A DNA stretch of 8,103 nucleotides from DASXMT01 sp963812965 (GTDB lineage: Bacteria > Actinomycetota > Acidimicrobiia > Acidimicrobiales > RAAP-2). Location of the stretch: positions 1 to 8,103 of the forward strand of contig CAWEXG010000008.1 of NCBI GenBank assembly GCA_963812965.1, in the 5' to 3' direction. Both the position numbers and the translations under genes were made by a program. How positions within the stretch are numbered: position 1 is the first letter of the stretch; each line of letters opens with the position of its first letter. The notes beneath the pieces are model-generated. The model worked only from the letters and a program-made list of their open reading frames with translations, had not been told where the DNA came from and ran no database searches. Below are positions 1-5,731 of this stretch, piece by piece.

Positions 1-378
1 CTGCCCTCGGTCACTCTGAACCTGCCCACGACGGTTGCACTGTCCTCGCCGACCCCCACCCCGATGTCGGTCACCTTTACCAACCCAGGGACGGGTGCGG
101 ACTGGAGCAACGATCTCTACCTGCAACTGCGGTTCATTGCAGCTAACAACAATGGGCCCTTTCCCCCAGACCTCACCGTCAACTACCAGGACAGCGCCGG
201 GAACTGGTGCCCCCTGATTTCCAACGGCCGCACCAGCTACTACTTCAGCGGGTTCGGCACCCCGCCGTGCGGCACGGAGACAACCCGTTCTCGCTGGCCC
301 CAGGACAGTCGCTCACCCTCAACCTGCAGGTATCCATCGCCTACGACCCGACGAACGGTACCGGCCCCGGCCCCCTAG
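1..378 (+). CDS. Copy A segment 1: Cys-containing beta module (partial)
   Basis: The frame is open from the left window edge, so the true start is upstream. It encodes a beta-rich stretch beginning LPSVTLNLPTTVALSSPTPT and running through NYQDSAGNWCP and YYFSGFGTPPCGT. Copy B carries the same module at about 5313-5600. The genuine frame lasts only to about 278; the remaining residues to the stop at 376-378 are out-of-frame, because the matching continuation (NPFSLAPGQSLTLNLQVSIA) lies one frame over. I do not recognise a named family; a Thr/Ser/Pro-rich extracellular linker plus a beta-sandwich is my inference. Confidence 0.55.
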   Translation: MPSVTLNLPTTVALSSPTPTPMSVTFTNPGTGADWSNDLYLQLRFIAANNNGPFPPDLTVNYQDSAGNWCPLISNGRTSYYFSGFGTPPCGTETTRSRWPQDSRSPSTCRYPSPTTRRTVPAPAP

Positions 379-629
379 TGGTCAGGGCGATCCTCTGGAA
401 CGGAAGCTGTACAGACCCAACTGACCCAGGCTACGTGCAGCCAATCCAACAGCCTGTTCAACTCGATTTCGCGGACGCCCAGCGGGGCGCCAGAAACGAG
501 CAGCATGTCCACCACCATGACCTACGGGGCACGGTCGCAGGTCGCTTGGAACACCACCAACGTACCGACGACACCGGTGCCCGAGGGCTACCAGATCGCC
601 CCATACGTCAACGGTGGATTTCCCGCTAG
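207..629 (+). CDS. Copy A segment 2: continuation of the beta module
   Basis: Only about 279-445 of this open frame is the native reading; it gives NPFSLAPGQSLTLNLQVSIA followed by YDPTNGTGPGPLVVRAILWN and GSCTD. The match in copy B is split between two frames at 5571-5715. Residues before and after that interval are shadow translation. Native reading passes to the next frame between about 395 and 450, where SNSLFNSISRTPSGAPETSS leads into the 505 segment. The ATG at 207 is incidental and there is no ribosome-binding site before it. Confidence 0.45.
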   Translation: MPPDFQRPHQLLLQRVRHPAVRHGDNPFSLAPGQSLTLNLQVSIAYDPTNGTGPGPLVVRAILWNGSCTDPTDPGYVQPIQQPVQLDFADAQRGARNEQHVHHHDLRGTVAGRLEHHQRTDDTGARGLPDRPIRQRWISR

Positions 630-1698
630 CGCTGCGTCGAATCCCTACGGCATCATGCCGTACACGTCAGGGACGATCACGTATCTCATTGACGGTGTGG
701 AGGTGGCCAAAAGCGACGCGGGTGCTGGTACATCCGGTCTTCAGTTCCCATCCGCTGTGTATCTCTCTACTGCTGGTCTCACTCCGGGGATCCACACCAT
801 TACGTTCGAGTACTCCGGCGACCCGGTTTCGTCTCCGAGTTCCTACTCCCAGACGTTCACCGTGGCGCCACCGGCGCCAGGCACGCCCTTCGTCTGTGAG
901 ACCACCTATACGGGCATTCCAACGGTCAATGCGTCAGTGGTAGCTGTGGCTACCGTGCCAAGCCTGGCACCAAGCGGATCGAGCGTTCCCGTCAGTGCTC
1001 TCGATCTGACGCTGAACATCGACCCGAATGATGGGCTTTACGTCGGCTTGCCTGTGAACAACGTCACCATCGGGTTCTCTCCCGGTGGGGTCACCATCAC
1101 ACCACCTGCGGCGACTCCGACGGAAGCCAACGGCATTAACTCGGTGAGCTGGACTGGGCTTTCCACTACCGTGCCCATCTCTGGCACCCCGGGCTCGGTC
1201 GTGCCGGTGGGGGTCTCTTCCTTGAGCTTCGCCGGAAGTGACATCTCCTACGCTTGCAACCCGACCGACCCGACGGCACCTGCCGTCGTGCAACAGGTCG
1301 ACGTGTCGGGCACGACGCTCACGACGAGCCCGAGTAATTCAGCCGCCGTCGGTGCACCGGTGACCCTGACCGCCACGGTGAATCCGACCCCTTCGGATTG
1401 GCAGGACGATCCGATTGTCGGCCAGGTGGACTTCTTCGACGGCACCACCGATCTTGGGACGGTCGGTGTGCCGAGCGTCGGGAATCCCAATGCCGGCATC
1501 GCCACCCTCACCACAACGTCCCTGGCGCCTGGTGCCCACACGCTGACCGCAGTGTGGAGCGGCGGTCCGACACCGGCCCAAACATCGCCCCCGGTGAACT
1601 TCCAAGTGGGCACGGCGCCAACGGTGACCACCCAACCCACCAACCAGACGACCAGTGCCGGAGCGACAGCAACCTTCACGGCAGCCGCCAACCGGTGA
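505..1698 (+). CDS. Copy A segment 3: Ig-like modules
   Basis: This is the longest uninterrupted piece of copy A, 397 codons. It holds a Big_3-like Ig module (TITYLIDGVEVAKSD through HTITFEYSGDP), a spacer APPAPGTP, the two-cysteine module (FVCETTYTG to SYACNPTDPT, about 120 residues apart), a second Big_3-like module (GQVDFFDGTTDLGTV, GAHTLTAVWSGG) and the first strands of the final Ig domain (VTTQPTNQTTSAGATATFTA). Such modules usually act as extended spacers or adhesive domains in secreted bacterial proteins. The segment ends at TGA 1696-1698 only because of one extra base near 1688-1691: copy B reads AAATGDPTP where copy A reads AAANR-stop. The ATG at 505 is internal to the gene, not a start. 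Confidence 0.75.
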   Translation: MSTTMTYGARSQVAWNTTNVPTTPVPEGYQIAPYVNGGFPASAASNPYGIMPYTSGTITYLIDGVEVAKSDAGAGTSGLQFPSAVYLSTAGLTPGIHTITFEYSGDPVSSPSSYSQTFTVAPPAPGTPFVCETTYTGIPTVNASVVAVATVPSLAPSGSSVPVSALDLTLNIDPNDGLYVGLPVNNVTIGFSPGGVTITPPAATPTEANGINSVSWTGLSTTVPISGTPGSVVPVGVSSLSFAGSDISYACNPTDPTAPAVVQQVDVSGTTLTTSPSNSAAVGAPVTLTATVNPTPSDWQDDPIVGQVDFFDGTTDLGTVGVPSVGNPNAGIATLTTTSLAPGAHTLTAVWSGGPTPAQTSPPVNFQVGTAPTVTTQPTNQTTSAGATATFTAAANR

Positions 1699-2368
1699 TC
1701 CCACCCCCACCGTCCAGTGGCAGGTGTCCACGAACGGAGGATCGACATGGTCCAACATCAGTGGTGCCACCTCTGACTCCTACACCACACCAGCCACCAC
1801 AGCGTCTGACAACGGCAACCAGTACCAGGCTGTATTCAGTAACGCTGCAGGACCAGCTGCCACTACCAACCCGGCCACCCTCACGGTGCTGGCCCCGTCG
1901 ACCACTGGCTACCGCCTGGTGGCCTCCAACGGTGCCGTGTCCACGTTCGGGAATGCTGGGAACTACGGCTCTGAGGCTGGTCAGCCTCTCAACGCTCCCA
2001 TCGTCGGCATGGCAGCAACGCCTGACAACAAGGGCTACTGGCTGGTCGGCGCTGACGGAGGCATCTTCACCTTTGGTGATGCTGGTTACTACGGCTCAGA
2101 AGGCGGTCAACACCTGAACCCGCCCATCGTCGGCATGGCCGCAACGCCAGACGGCAAGGGCTACTGGTTGGTTGCAGCTGACGGCGGCATCTTCACCTTC
2201 GGCGACGCCGCCTTCTACGGATCAGAAGGTGGTCAACACCTGAACGCCCCAGTGGTTGGTATGGCAGCTACTCCTGACGGAGGTGGCTACTGGCTGGTGG
2301 CTAGTGACGGCGGCATCTTCACCTTCGGTGACGCGCCTTCCTTGGATCGGAAGGTGGCCAGTCGCTGA
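1655..2368 (+). CDS. Copy A segment 4: last Ig domain and repeats 1-4
   Basis: The native frame from about 1690 to 2336 completes the Ig domain (TGDPTPTVQWQVSTNGG, YQAVFSNAAGP, PATLTVL) and enters the repeat region with GYRLVASNGAVSTFGNAGNY, then GYWLVGADGGIFTFGDA, GYWLVAADGGIFTFGDA and GYWLVASDGGIFTFGDA units spaced exactly 126 bases apart. One base is missing near 2336-2338, where copy B encodes DATFLGSEGG, so the segment leaves frame and stops at 2366-2368. The first 11 codons or so are shadow translation of the preceding segment. Confidence 0.72.
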   Translation: MPERQQPSRQPPTGDPTPTVQWQVSTNGGSTWSNISGATSDSYTTPATTASDNGNQYQAVFSNAAGPAATTNPATLTVLAPSTTGYRLVASNGAVSTFGNAGNYGSEAGQPLNAPIVGMAATPDNKGYWLVGADGGIFTFGDAGYYGSEGGQHLNPPIVGMAATPDGKGYWLVAADGGIFTFGDAAFYGSEGGQHLNAPVVGMAATPDGGGYWLVASDGGIFTFGDAPSLDRKVASR

Positions 2369-2645
2369 ACGCACCGGTCGTCGGCATGGCAGCACGCCCC
2401 TCGGGCTGGCTACTGGCTGGTCGCCAAAGACGGTGGTGTCTTCACCTTCGGTGACCGCCACCTTCAACGGCTCGGCTCTGGTCAGTCCAACGCCCCGGTC
2501 ATCGGCCTGACTCCCAACCCCCGACGGTGGCGGCTACTGGCTCGGAGCGCAAGACGGCGGCATCTTCACCTTCGGCAACGCACCGTTCAACGGCTCGGCG
2601 GTTGGGACAGCTTCACCGCTCCGGTGGTCGGCGATCGCGCCGTAA
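1907..2645 (+). repeat. Six tandem ~126-bp coding repeats, copy A
   Basis: Units begin at 1907, 2033, 2159, 2285, 2408 and 2532, each opening with GGC-TAC(C)-TGG-like codons (GYW). Consensus is GYWLVAADGGIFTFGDA, then an aromatic-G-S turn, SEGGQ-LNAPVVGMAATPDG. Unit 1 is divergent (GYRLVASNG) and unit 6 is a cap (GYWLGAQDGG, FGNAPFNGSAVG) ending near IAP-stop. Alternating hydrophobic strands and Gly/Asp turns at 42 residues suit one beta-propeller blade per unit; this is inference. Units 4-6 carry several one-base indels. Confidence 0.88.
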
Positions 2646-2670
2646 GGAGTACCAAGAAGGACGTGTGGCC

Positions 2671-2704
2671 GCTGTCCCTGGGAGCTTGTTGCCCCAGGGA
2701 CAGC
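2671..2704 (+). terminator. Trailer hairpin 1 of copy A
   Basis: A perfect 12-bp inverted repeat, GCTGTCCCTGGG at 2671-2682 and its complement at 2693-2704, encloses a 10-base loop. It starts 25 bases after the native stop. No T-tract follows, so it may protect the mRNA 3' end or work with the second hairpin rather than terminate by itself. Confidence 0.65.
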
Positions 2705-2781
2705 GAGTCCACGGACACAGAAACACCAACAGAACGCCACAGGACCCCAGCTCCGCCAGCTCGGGAACCGGCTCACCGTGT

Positions 2782-2831
2782 GTGGCCCCCCGCCCCCTAA
2801 CCCCGGACGGGGGGCCACGCAGTCTCTTTCC
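2782..2831 (+). terminator. Trailer hairpin 2 of copy A, probable intrinsic terminator
   Basis: The 11-bp stem GTGGCCCCCCG (2782-2792) pairs with 2808-2818 and can extend by three more pairs including one G-U. A pyrimidine tract, TCTCTTTCCCCC, follows from 2823. GC-rich stems with weak T-tracts are usual in high-GC actinobacteria. An almost identical element ends copy B. Confidence 0.75.
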
Positions 2832-2960
2832 CCCGAGTCGACCGGTCGTCATGCGATCGGACACGTATATACGGGTGGGTGACGAACACCTGATCGACGT
2901 AGGATGGGAGACCTCGAGCGCAGCACGCACTGAGCTGGCGCCTCCACGATCAAAGAGCGG

Positions 2961-3246
2961 TCAACGACAGCACTCGTAGGGCGTCGCTCCGTCGTGGATC
3001 ACGTACGTGATGGCGTGGTCGGTGTCGAGTAGTGGTGGGCGAGCGGTCTCGCATTCGCGATTTCTTGCCAGTGAAGATTGGCGCTGAGCGTTCCGGTCGA
3101 CGTGTTCTTTACCGCCTCGGACCTATCGCGAGAGACGTCTCGACATGCGTCGTAGATGAGGCCAGGGCAAGGCTGCCTCGGTCGTACCTTGATGGCATCA
3201 ATGGCATCGACGATGTCGGTCAGCCAGCCTTGTCTCGCCGACGAGT
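2961..3246 (-). pseudogene. hepT: HepT-like HEPN toxin (DUF86), frameshifted
   Basis: The minus strand reads TRRRDKAW/LTDIVDAIDAIK near the start, then GLIYDAC, a disrupted IGEAVK, HWQEIA, a disrupted RDxLAHHY and DTDHAITYVI before TGA at 2963-2961. This is the recognisable order of HepT proteins, HEPN-fold ribonucleases or adenylylation targets whose R-x4-6-H-x-Y motif is catalytic. Here the motif region reads ARPLAHHY in one frame and continues as DTDHAI in another, so at least one base is missing there; another pair of indels garbles the helix before GEAVK. Length, about 95 codons, is near that of short family members. It follows the MntA-like gene directly, as in HepT-MntA (type VII) toxin-antitoxin loci. 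As written it cannot make an intact toxin. Confidence 0.75.
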
Positions 3247-3530
3247 GAGACGAGCTTCGGCCAGCACCTCGTCGCGAAGGACTGGCCGTAGCGACGATAG
3301 GCGTACCCACGTCGACTCTGACCCCGAGCAGATCCTCCAGCTCGCAGCCAAGGCTGAGCAGGTCCAACGGGGTAGCGGCCGGGTCTAGGTCAACGAGCAG
3401 GTCGACATCGCTTTCGGAGGTGTCGTCCCCCCGGGCCAGGCTTCCGAAGACCCGAACGTTCGACGCGTGCCGCCGTGCCGCAGTGGCCGAGACCGTCGCT
3501 CGGCATTCCGCGAGGCGTTCACGCCAACGA
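3220..3530 (-). pseudogene. mntA: MntA-like nucleotidyltransferase antitoxin, frameshifted, start not found
   Basis: The minus strand from 3530 encodes RWRERLAECRATVSATAARR, then NVRVFGSLARGDDTSESDVD and LLVDLDPAATPLDLL, ELEDLLGVRVDVGT. GS-x10-D-x-D (GSLARGDDTSESDVD) is the hallmark of minimal nucleotidyltransferases; in MntA antitoxins this enzyme adds AMP to a HepT tyrosine and silences it. One extra base near 3300 shifts frame; the continuation SSLRPVLRDEVLAEARL is the usual C-terminus, ending at TGA 3222-3220, which touches the HepT start region as expected for a translationally coupled pair. No ATG, GTG or TTG is visible in frame upstream before an in-frame stop near 3557, so the start is lost or displaced by an indel. 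The 226 bases between it and the copy B promoter contain no gene I can identify. Confidence 0.8.
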
Positions 3531-3756
3531 AGAGTGGGGGACGAACCTGCCTTTCATGCGATCAAGGATACAGGAGGGGAGTATTTGCGTCAGCGACCGT
3601 CACGTTCTTGCGATGGTCGGCATCGTCACGCCGGACAACGAAAGCTCTGACCGAGTCATTATCCAATCACGAGAGGGCGTGGACCTCGGGTCGATGTCGC
3701 CCCGATGACATCACGCCTGGCCGGGCGCTGAGTGAGTAGCCACGTCTGAACTTTCA

Positions 3757-3786
3757 TTGACAACGAGAAGAACCTAGGAGTTAGAT
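3757..3786 (+). promoter_or_regulatory. Sigma70-like promoter of copy B
   Basis: An exact TTGACA (3757-3762) is followed after 18 bases by TTAGAT (3781-3786), a good -35/-10 pair for the housekeeping sigma factor. Transcription would begin near 3793, giving a leader of roughly 105 bases before the start at 3899. It also argues against the ATG at 3785, which overlaps the -10 box. Confidence 0.55.
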
Positions 3787-3886
3787 GCCATCGCGACCAG
3801 TTTGGGAAACGAAGAGTGTGTACCATCTGATCGAGACAGCACGAAACACCAGATTTACCAACACAGTTTCACCACTAAGCGAAAGC

Positions 3887-3892
3887 AGGGGG
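3887..3892 (+). promoter_or_regulatory. Ribosome-binding site deciding the start at 3899
   Basis: AGGGGG at 3887-3892 lies six bases before ATG 3899. The in-frame ATG at 3893 abuts the purine run and is too close to be served by it. This is the only convincing site upstream of the signal peptide in this frame. Confidence 0.5.
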
Positions 3893-3898
3893 ATGTAC

Positions 3899-4459
3899 AT
3901 GTTCCGGGGACGTCGCAACACAGCAGTAACCCGCGATGCTCAGGCTGAGAAATTCTCAATCTGGGAAAGTTCTCGCGGGGGGGGGTGGGGGAGTAACTCC
4001 CTAAGTTTTTCCCACGCAGAGTCACGTAATTCTCACTTCACCGGCGGCTTTGCCCGCCGGTTTTTCGCGGCCATAGCGGCAACGCTCCTGGTCGTGGGAG
4101 TGATCGCCGGCTCCGTGGCCGGGATCGGGGTGGGTGCCGCCAGTGCGGCTACCCCGCTGTCGGTGACCACGACCTCGCCACTGCCCTTGGCCCCGCTGAA
4201 CACCCCCTACAGCACCACCCTGGCTGCAACTGGTGGGACCGGGAGCTACACCTGGAGCGTTGCCTCGGGCTCCACGTTGCCCAGCTGGCTGAGCCTGAAT
4301 TCGTCGACCGGTGTGCTGTCAGGCACACCCACGACGAACGCCACCGCCACGTTTGCCGTCACCGTCACCGACTCGCCAGCCCAGCTGATACGGCGACCTC
4401 GGGGCAGCTCACGCTCTATGCCGGCAACGGTGGCACCGAGCCGTTCTCGCTCAACATGA
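3899..4459 (+). CDS. Copy B segment 1: signal peptide and putative-Ig domain
   Basis: Start chosen at ATG 3899 because AGGGGG sits six bases upstream and the promoter overlaps the earlier ATG at 3785. The first 45 or so codons have no third-position G/C bias, unlike the rest, so this part may be leader rather than coding. From about 4055, ARRFFAAIAATLLVVGVIAG and GAASA-ATP form a signal peptide with cleavage near residue 83, an unusually long n-region. The mature start (TPLSVTTTSPLPLAPLNTPY, WSVASGSTLPSWLSLN, STGVLSGTPT) is the classic putative-Ig consensus of secreted bacterial proteins. One base change near 4380 displaces the native frame, which continues as ADTATSGQLTLYAGNGGTEP in the next frame; residues after VTDSPAQ here are shadow. 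Confidence 0.72.
   Translation: MFRGRRNTAVTRDAQAEKFSIWESSRGGGWGSNSLSFSHAESRNSHFTGGFARRFFAAIAATLLVVGVIAGSVAGIGVGAASAATPLSVTTTSPLPLAPLNTPYSTTLAATGGTGSYTWSVASGSTLPSWLSLNSSTGVLSGTPTTNATATFAVTVTDSPAQLIRRPRGSSRSMPATVAPSRSRST
3977..3991 (+). other. Homopolymeric G tract (G9-T-G5) near the 5' end of copy B
   Basis: Nine consecutive G, one T and five more G lie inside the apparent N-terminal coding region, read as Gly-Gly-Gly-Trp-Gly. Tracts of this length are prone to slipped-strand change in vivo and to miscalling in sequencing. A one-base change would put the signal peptide out of frame with ATG 3899. Confidence 0.7.
4040..4065 (+). terminator. Terminator-like hairpin inside the copy B signal-peptide region
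   Basis: ACCGGCGG (4040-4047) pairs perfectly with CCGCCGGT (4054-4061) across a six-base loop, and T5 (4061-4065) follows at once. The form is that of an intrinsic terminator, but the hairpin itself encodes TGGFARRFF just before the hydrophobic signal segment. It could act as an attenuator in the leader; a weaker stem GGGAG-TAA-CTCCC followed by T5 lies at 3989-4010. Confidence 0.5.
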
Positions 4460-4543
4460 CCTCGGGCAGCTGGACGGTGCTGTCGACAGCTCGGCGCCTC
4501 GCAGCCCTTCCCGGCCCAGACCACCACCACGCTCACCGGCACC

Positions 4544-5350
4544 GTGGCTCCGCTGACCGGTGCCATCACCGATGCAACGCTGACCTTGCCGGTTCAGGAC
4601 AACGTCTGCAGCGCAGCAGCCGGAGGATGCACCAACTACCTCATGGATGAGGTCAACCCGGGCACGGCCACCGGTTCGATCAACTCCAACGGCGACATCA
4701 CGCTCAACGACAGCCTCTCCTACGCGCTCGACGTCACCACGCCGGTCACCGCGCAGTGCCTGTCGACCCCGATCAACATGATCTTCCAGTCCACCGCTCC
4801 CTACAACACCAGCACCGGCGACGTGACGCTCTCGGCTTCCAACTACAACATCCCCGACTTCACCGGCATGACGGGAACCCAGGTGGCCACCAACTCCTGT
4901 GGCATAGCCAAGTGGCCCTCAACGATGCGGTACCCCGACCGAGTGGCAGGCAGCACCAACAACAACACGACGCTCAACCTCCAGGGCACGGGTCTTCCCA
5001 TCCCGCCACCACCGGGGAAGACCACCACCAACGTGCTGTCGGCAAGCCCCACTAGCCCGCAGCTCACGGGAACGTCGGTCACGTTGACCGACACGATCAG
5101 CTCGGGCGGGAGCACGGCCACCGATGCCACGGGCAACGTCAACTTCATCGCCAACGGCAATGTGATCGGCACCGAACCGGTCAGCAACGGAGGTCGCCAC
5201 CTTCACGACAACGACCTTGCCGAGCCAGACCAACCAACTGACGGCGGTGTACTCCGGCGACCTCAGCTACGCCGGCAGCACCTCGCCGACGGTGCCTTAT
5301 GCCATCCAACCACTGCCATCGGTCACGCTGAACCTGCCCACGACGGTTGA
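4544..5350 (+). CDS. Copy B segment 2: Cys-rich beta module and Big_3-like Ig
   Basis: Native reading enters this frame from about 4495 (GASQPFPAQTTTTLTGTVAP). It encodes a module I do not recognise, with cysteines in DNVCSAAAGGCTNYL, TAQCLSTPIN and TNSCGIA and many Thr/Asn, closing with LQGTGLPIPPPPGK, a proline linker. A Big_3-like Ig domain then starts (NVLSASPTSPQLTGTSVTLT, GNVNFIANGNVIGTE). Between about 4913 and 4935 a missing and an extra base cancel: the written KWPSTMRYPDR becomes KVALNDAVPDR when corrected. Near 5190 one extra base moves the native frame to the following segment; the tail to 5350 is shadow. The ATG at 4544 is internal. Confidence 0.7.
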   Translation: MAPLTGAITDATLTLPVQDNVCSAAAGGCTNYLMDEVNPGTATGSINSNGDITLNDSLSYALDVTTPVTAQCLSTPINMIFQSTAPYNTSTGDVTLSASNYNIPDFTGMTGTQVATNSCGIAKWPSTMRYPDRVAGSTNNNTTLNLQGTGLPIPPPPGKTTTNVLSASPTSPQLTGTSVTLTDTISSGGSTATDATGNVNFIANGNVIGTEPVSNGGRHLHDNDLAEPDQPTDGGVLRRPQLRRQHLADGALCHPTTAIGHAEPAHDG

Positions 5351-5453
5351 GCTGTCGTCGCCGACCCCGACCCCGATGTCGGTCACCGTCACCAACCCCT
5401 CGACGGGCCAGACTGGAGCAACTCTCTATCTGGATCTGCGGTCGCAGAATTGA
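5217..5453 (+). CDS. Copy B segment 3: end of Ig module, start of duplicated part
   Basis: The native reading begins at about 5193 as VATFTTTTLPSQTNQLTAVY, then SGDLSYAGS, the terminal strands of a Big_3-like domain. It runs into LPSVTLNLPTTVELSSPTPT at 5313, where homology to copy A begins. The segment ends at TGA 5451-5453; copy A has about 20 extra bases in the corresponding stretch (roughly 135-165), so copy B has both lost codons and changed frame here. Confidence 0.65.
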   Translation: MPSQTNQLTAVYSGDLSYAGSTSPTVPYAIQPLPSVTLNLPTTVELSSPTPTPMSVTVTNPSTGQTGATLYLDLRSQN

Positions 5454-5715
5454 CGGACCAGAAGCGCCGACATCACCCTCGACTACCAGGACAGCGCCGG
5501 GAACTGGTGCCCGTGACATCGATCTTCAACGGCGGCAACTATTCTACTTCAGCGGTTTCGGCACACCGCCGTGCGGCACCCAGCCAGCCTCGTTCTCGTT
5601 GGCCCCAGGAGCATCGCTCACGCTCAACCTGGAGCTATCGATTGCCTACGACCCGAACAACGTACGGTCCTGGCCCGCAAGTCTTTGCAATTCTCTAGAA
5701 CGGAAGCTGTACTGA
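5347..5715 (+). CDS. Copy B segment 4: fragment of the NWC/PPCG module
   Basis: Only about 5540-5665 is native: FYFSGFGTPPCGTQPASFSL, then APGASLTLNLELSIAYDPNN, matching copy A residues encoded at 240-355. The preceding NWCP part (DITLDYQDSAGNWCP, 5478-5513) is in a different frame, and the following GPGPQVFAIL (5670-5695) in yet another, which meets TAG at 5696-5698 where copy A has TGG. The rest is shadow translation. Confidence 0.5.
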   Translation: MSCRRRPRPRCRSPSPTPRRARLEQLSIWICGRRIDGPEAPTSPSTTRTAPGTGARDIDLQRRQLFYFSGFGTPPCGTQPASFSLAPGASLTLNLELSIAYDPNNVRSWPASLCNSLERKLY

Positions 5716-5731
5716 CTCCGGACCAGCGCAC

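Larger units (their letters stand above)
1..2645 (+). pseudogene. Surface protein copy A, Ig-like modules plus six 42-aa repeats; 5' end outside window, frameshifted
   Basis: This is the C-terminal part of a large exported protein, probably cell-surface or extracellular; its exact function is unknown. The frame-corrected order is: a Cys-containing beta-rich module (about 1-470, with NWCP, PPCGT and NGSCT motifs), a Big_3-like Ig module (about 505-870, ending THTITFEYSGDP-like as IHTITFEYSGDP), a module bounded by two cysteines (PFVCE near 890, SYACNP near 1258), a second Big_3-like module (about 1302-1610), an Ig domain (about 1612-1895, TVQWQVSTNGG), then six repeats of about 42 residues (1907-2645). 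The native stop is TAA 2643-2645, matching the position of TAG 7917-7919 in copy B. At least eight frame changes interrupt it, near 278, 395-450, 1690, 2337, 2391-2408, 2455, 2517 and 2631. The consensus survives on both sides of each, so assembly indels are more likely than decay. No anchor motif follows the last repeat. Confidence 0.85.
1..2831 (+). repeat. Long direct repeat, copy A (partner 5313-8103)
   Basis: The stretch matches 5313-8103 in the same orientation along its whole length, covering the last two thirds of a surface-protein gene and its 3' trailer. By eye the two copies are roughly 80-90% identical, with differences mostly at third codon positions plus scattered one-base indels. 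Some blocks are far better conserved: 57 consecutive bases are identical between 1244-1300 and 6522-6578, and the trailers are nearly identical. The match continues to the left window edge, so the repeat may be longer. It reflects duplication of a whole gene with its terminator. Confidence 0.93.

Noticed and set aside
1907..2645. Tandem repeat array as a CRISPR array
   Set aside because: The period is 126 bases, the repeats are coding with conserved protein sequence, and there are no short identical repeats separated by unique spacers.
2864..2873. Palindrome CGTATATACG as an operator or promoter
   Set aside because: It is only 10 bases, has no paired -35 element or gene starting nearby on either strand, and is AT-rich chance-level structure.
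2527..2979. Plus-strand open frame running from the copy A repeats through the trailer
   Set aside because: It reads through both terminator hairpins out of the native repeat frame; the stop conserved with copy B is TAA at 2643-2645.
3032..3388. Plus-strand open frame of 118 codons between the surface genes
   Set aside because: It lies opposite the HepT/MntA homology, whose motifs are clear on the minus strand, and shows no recognisable domain.
3531..3756. Possible further toxin-antitoxin gene remnant on the minus strand (a GDIDPRSTPSRDW-like reading)
   Set aside because: The translation is short, broken by stops, and I could not match it to a MazF or other family with confidence.
3785..3898. 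ATG at 3785 as the start of copy B
   Set aside because: It overlaps the -10 box of the best promoter, has no good ribosome-binding site, and the encoded residues lack codon bias; ATG 3899 is better placed.
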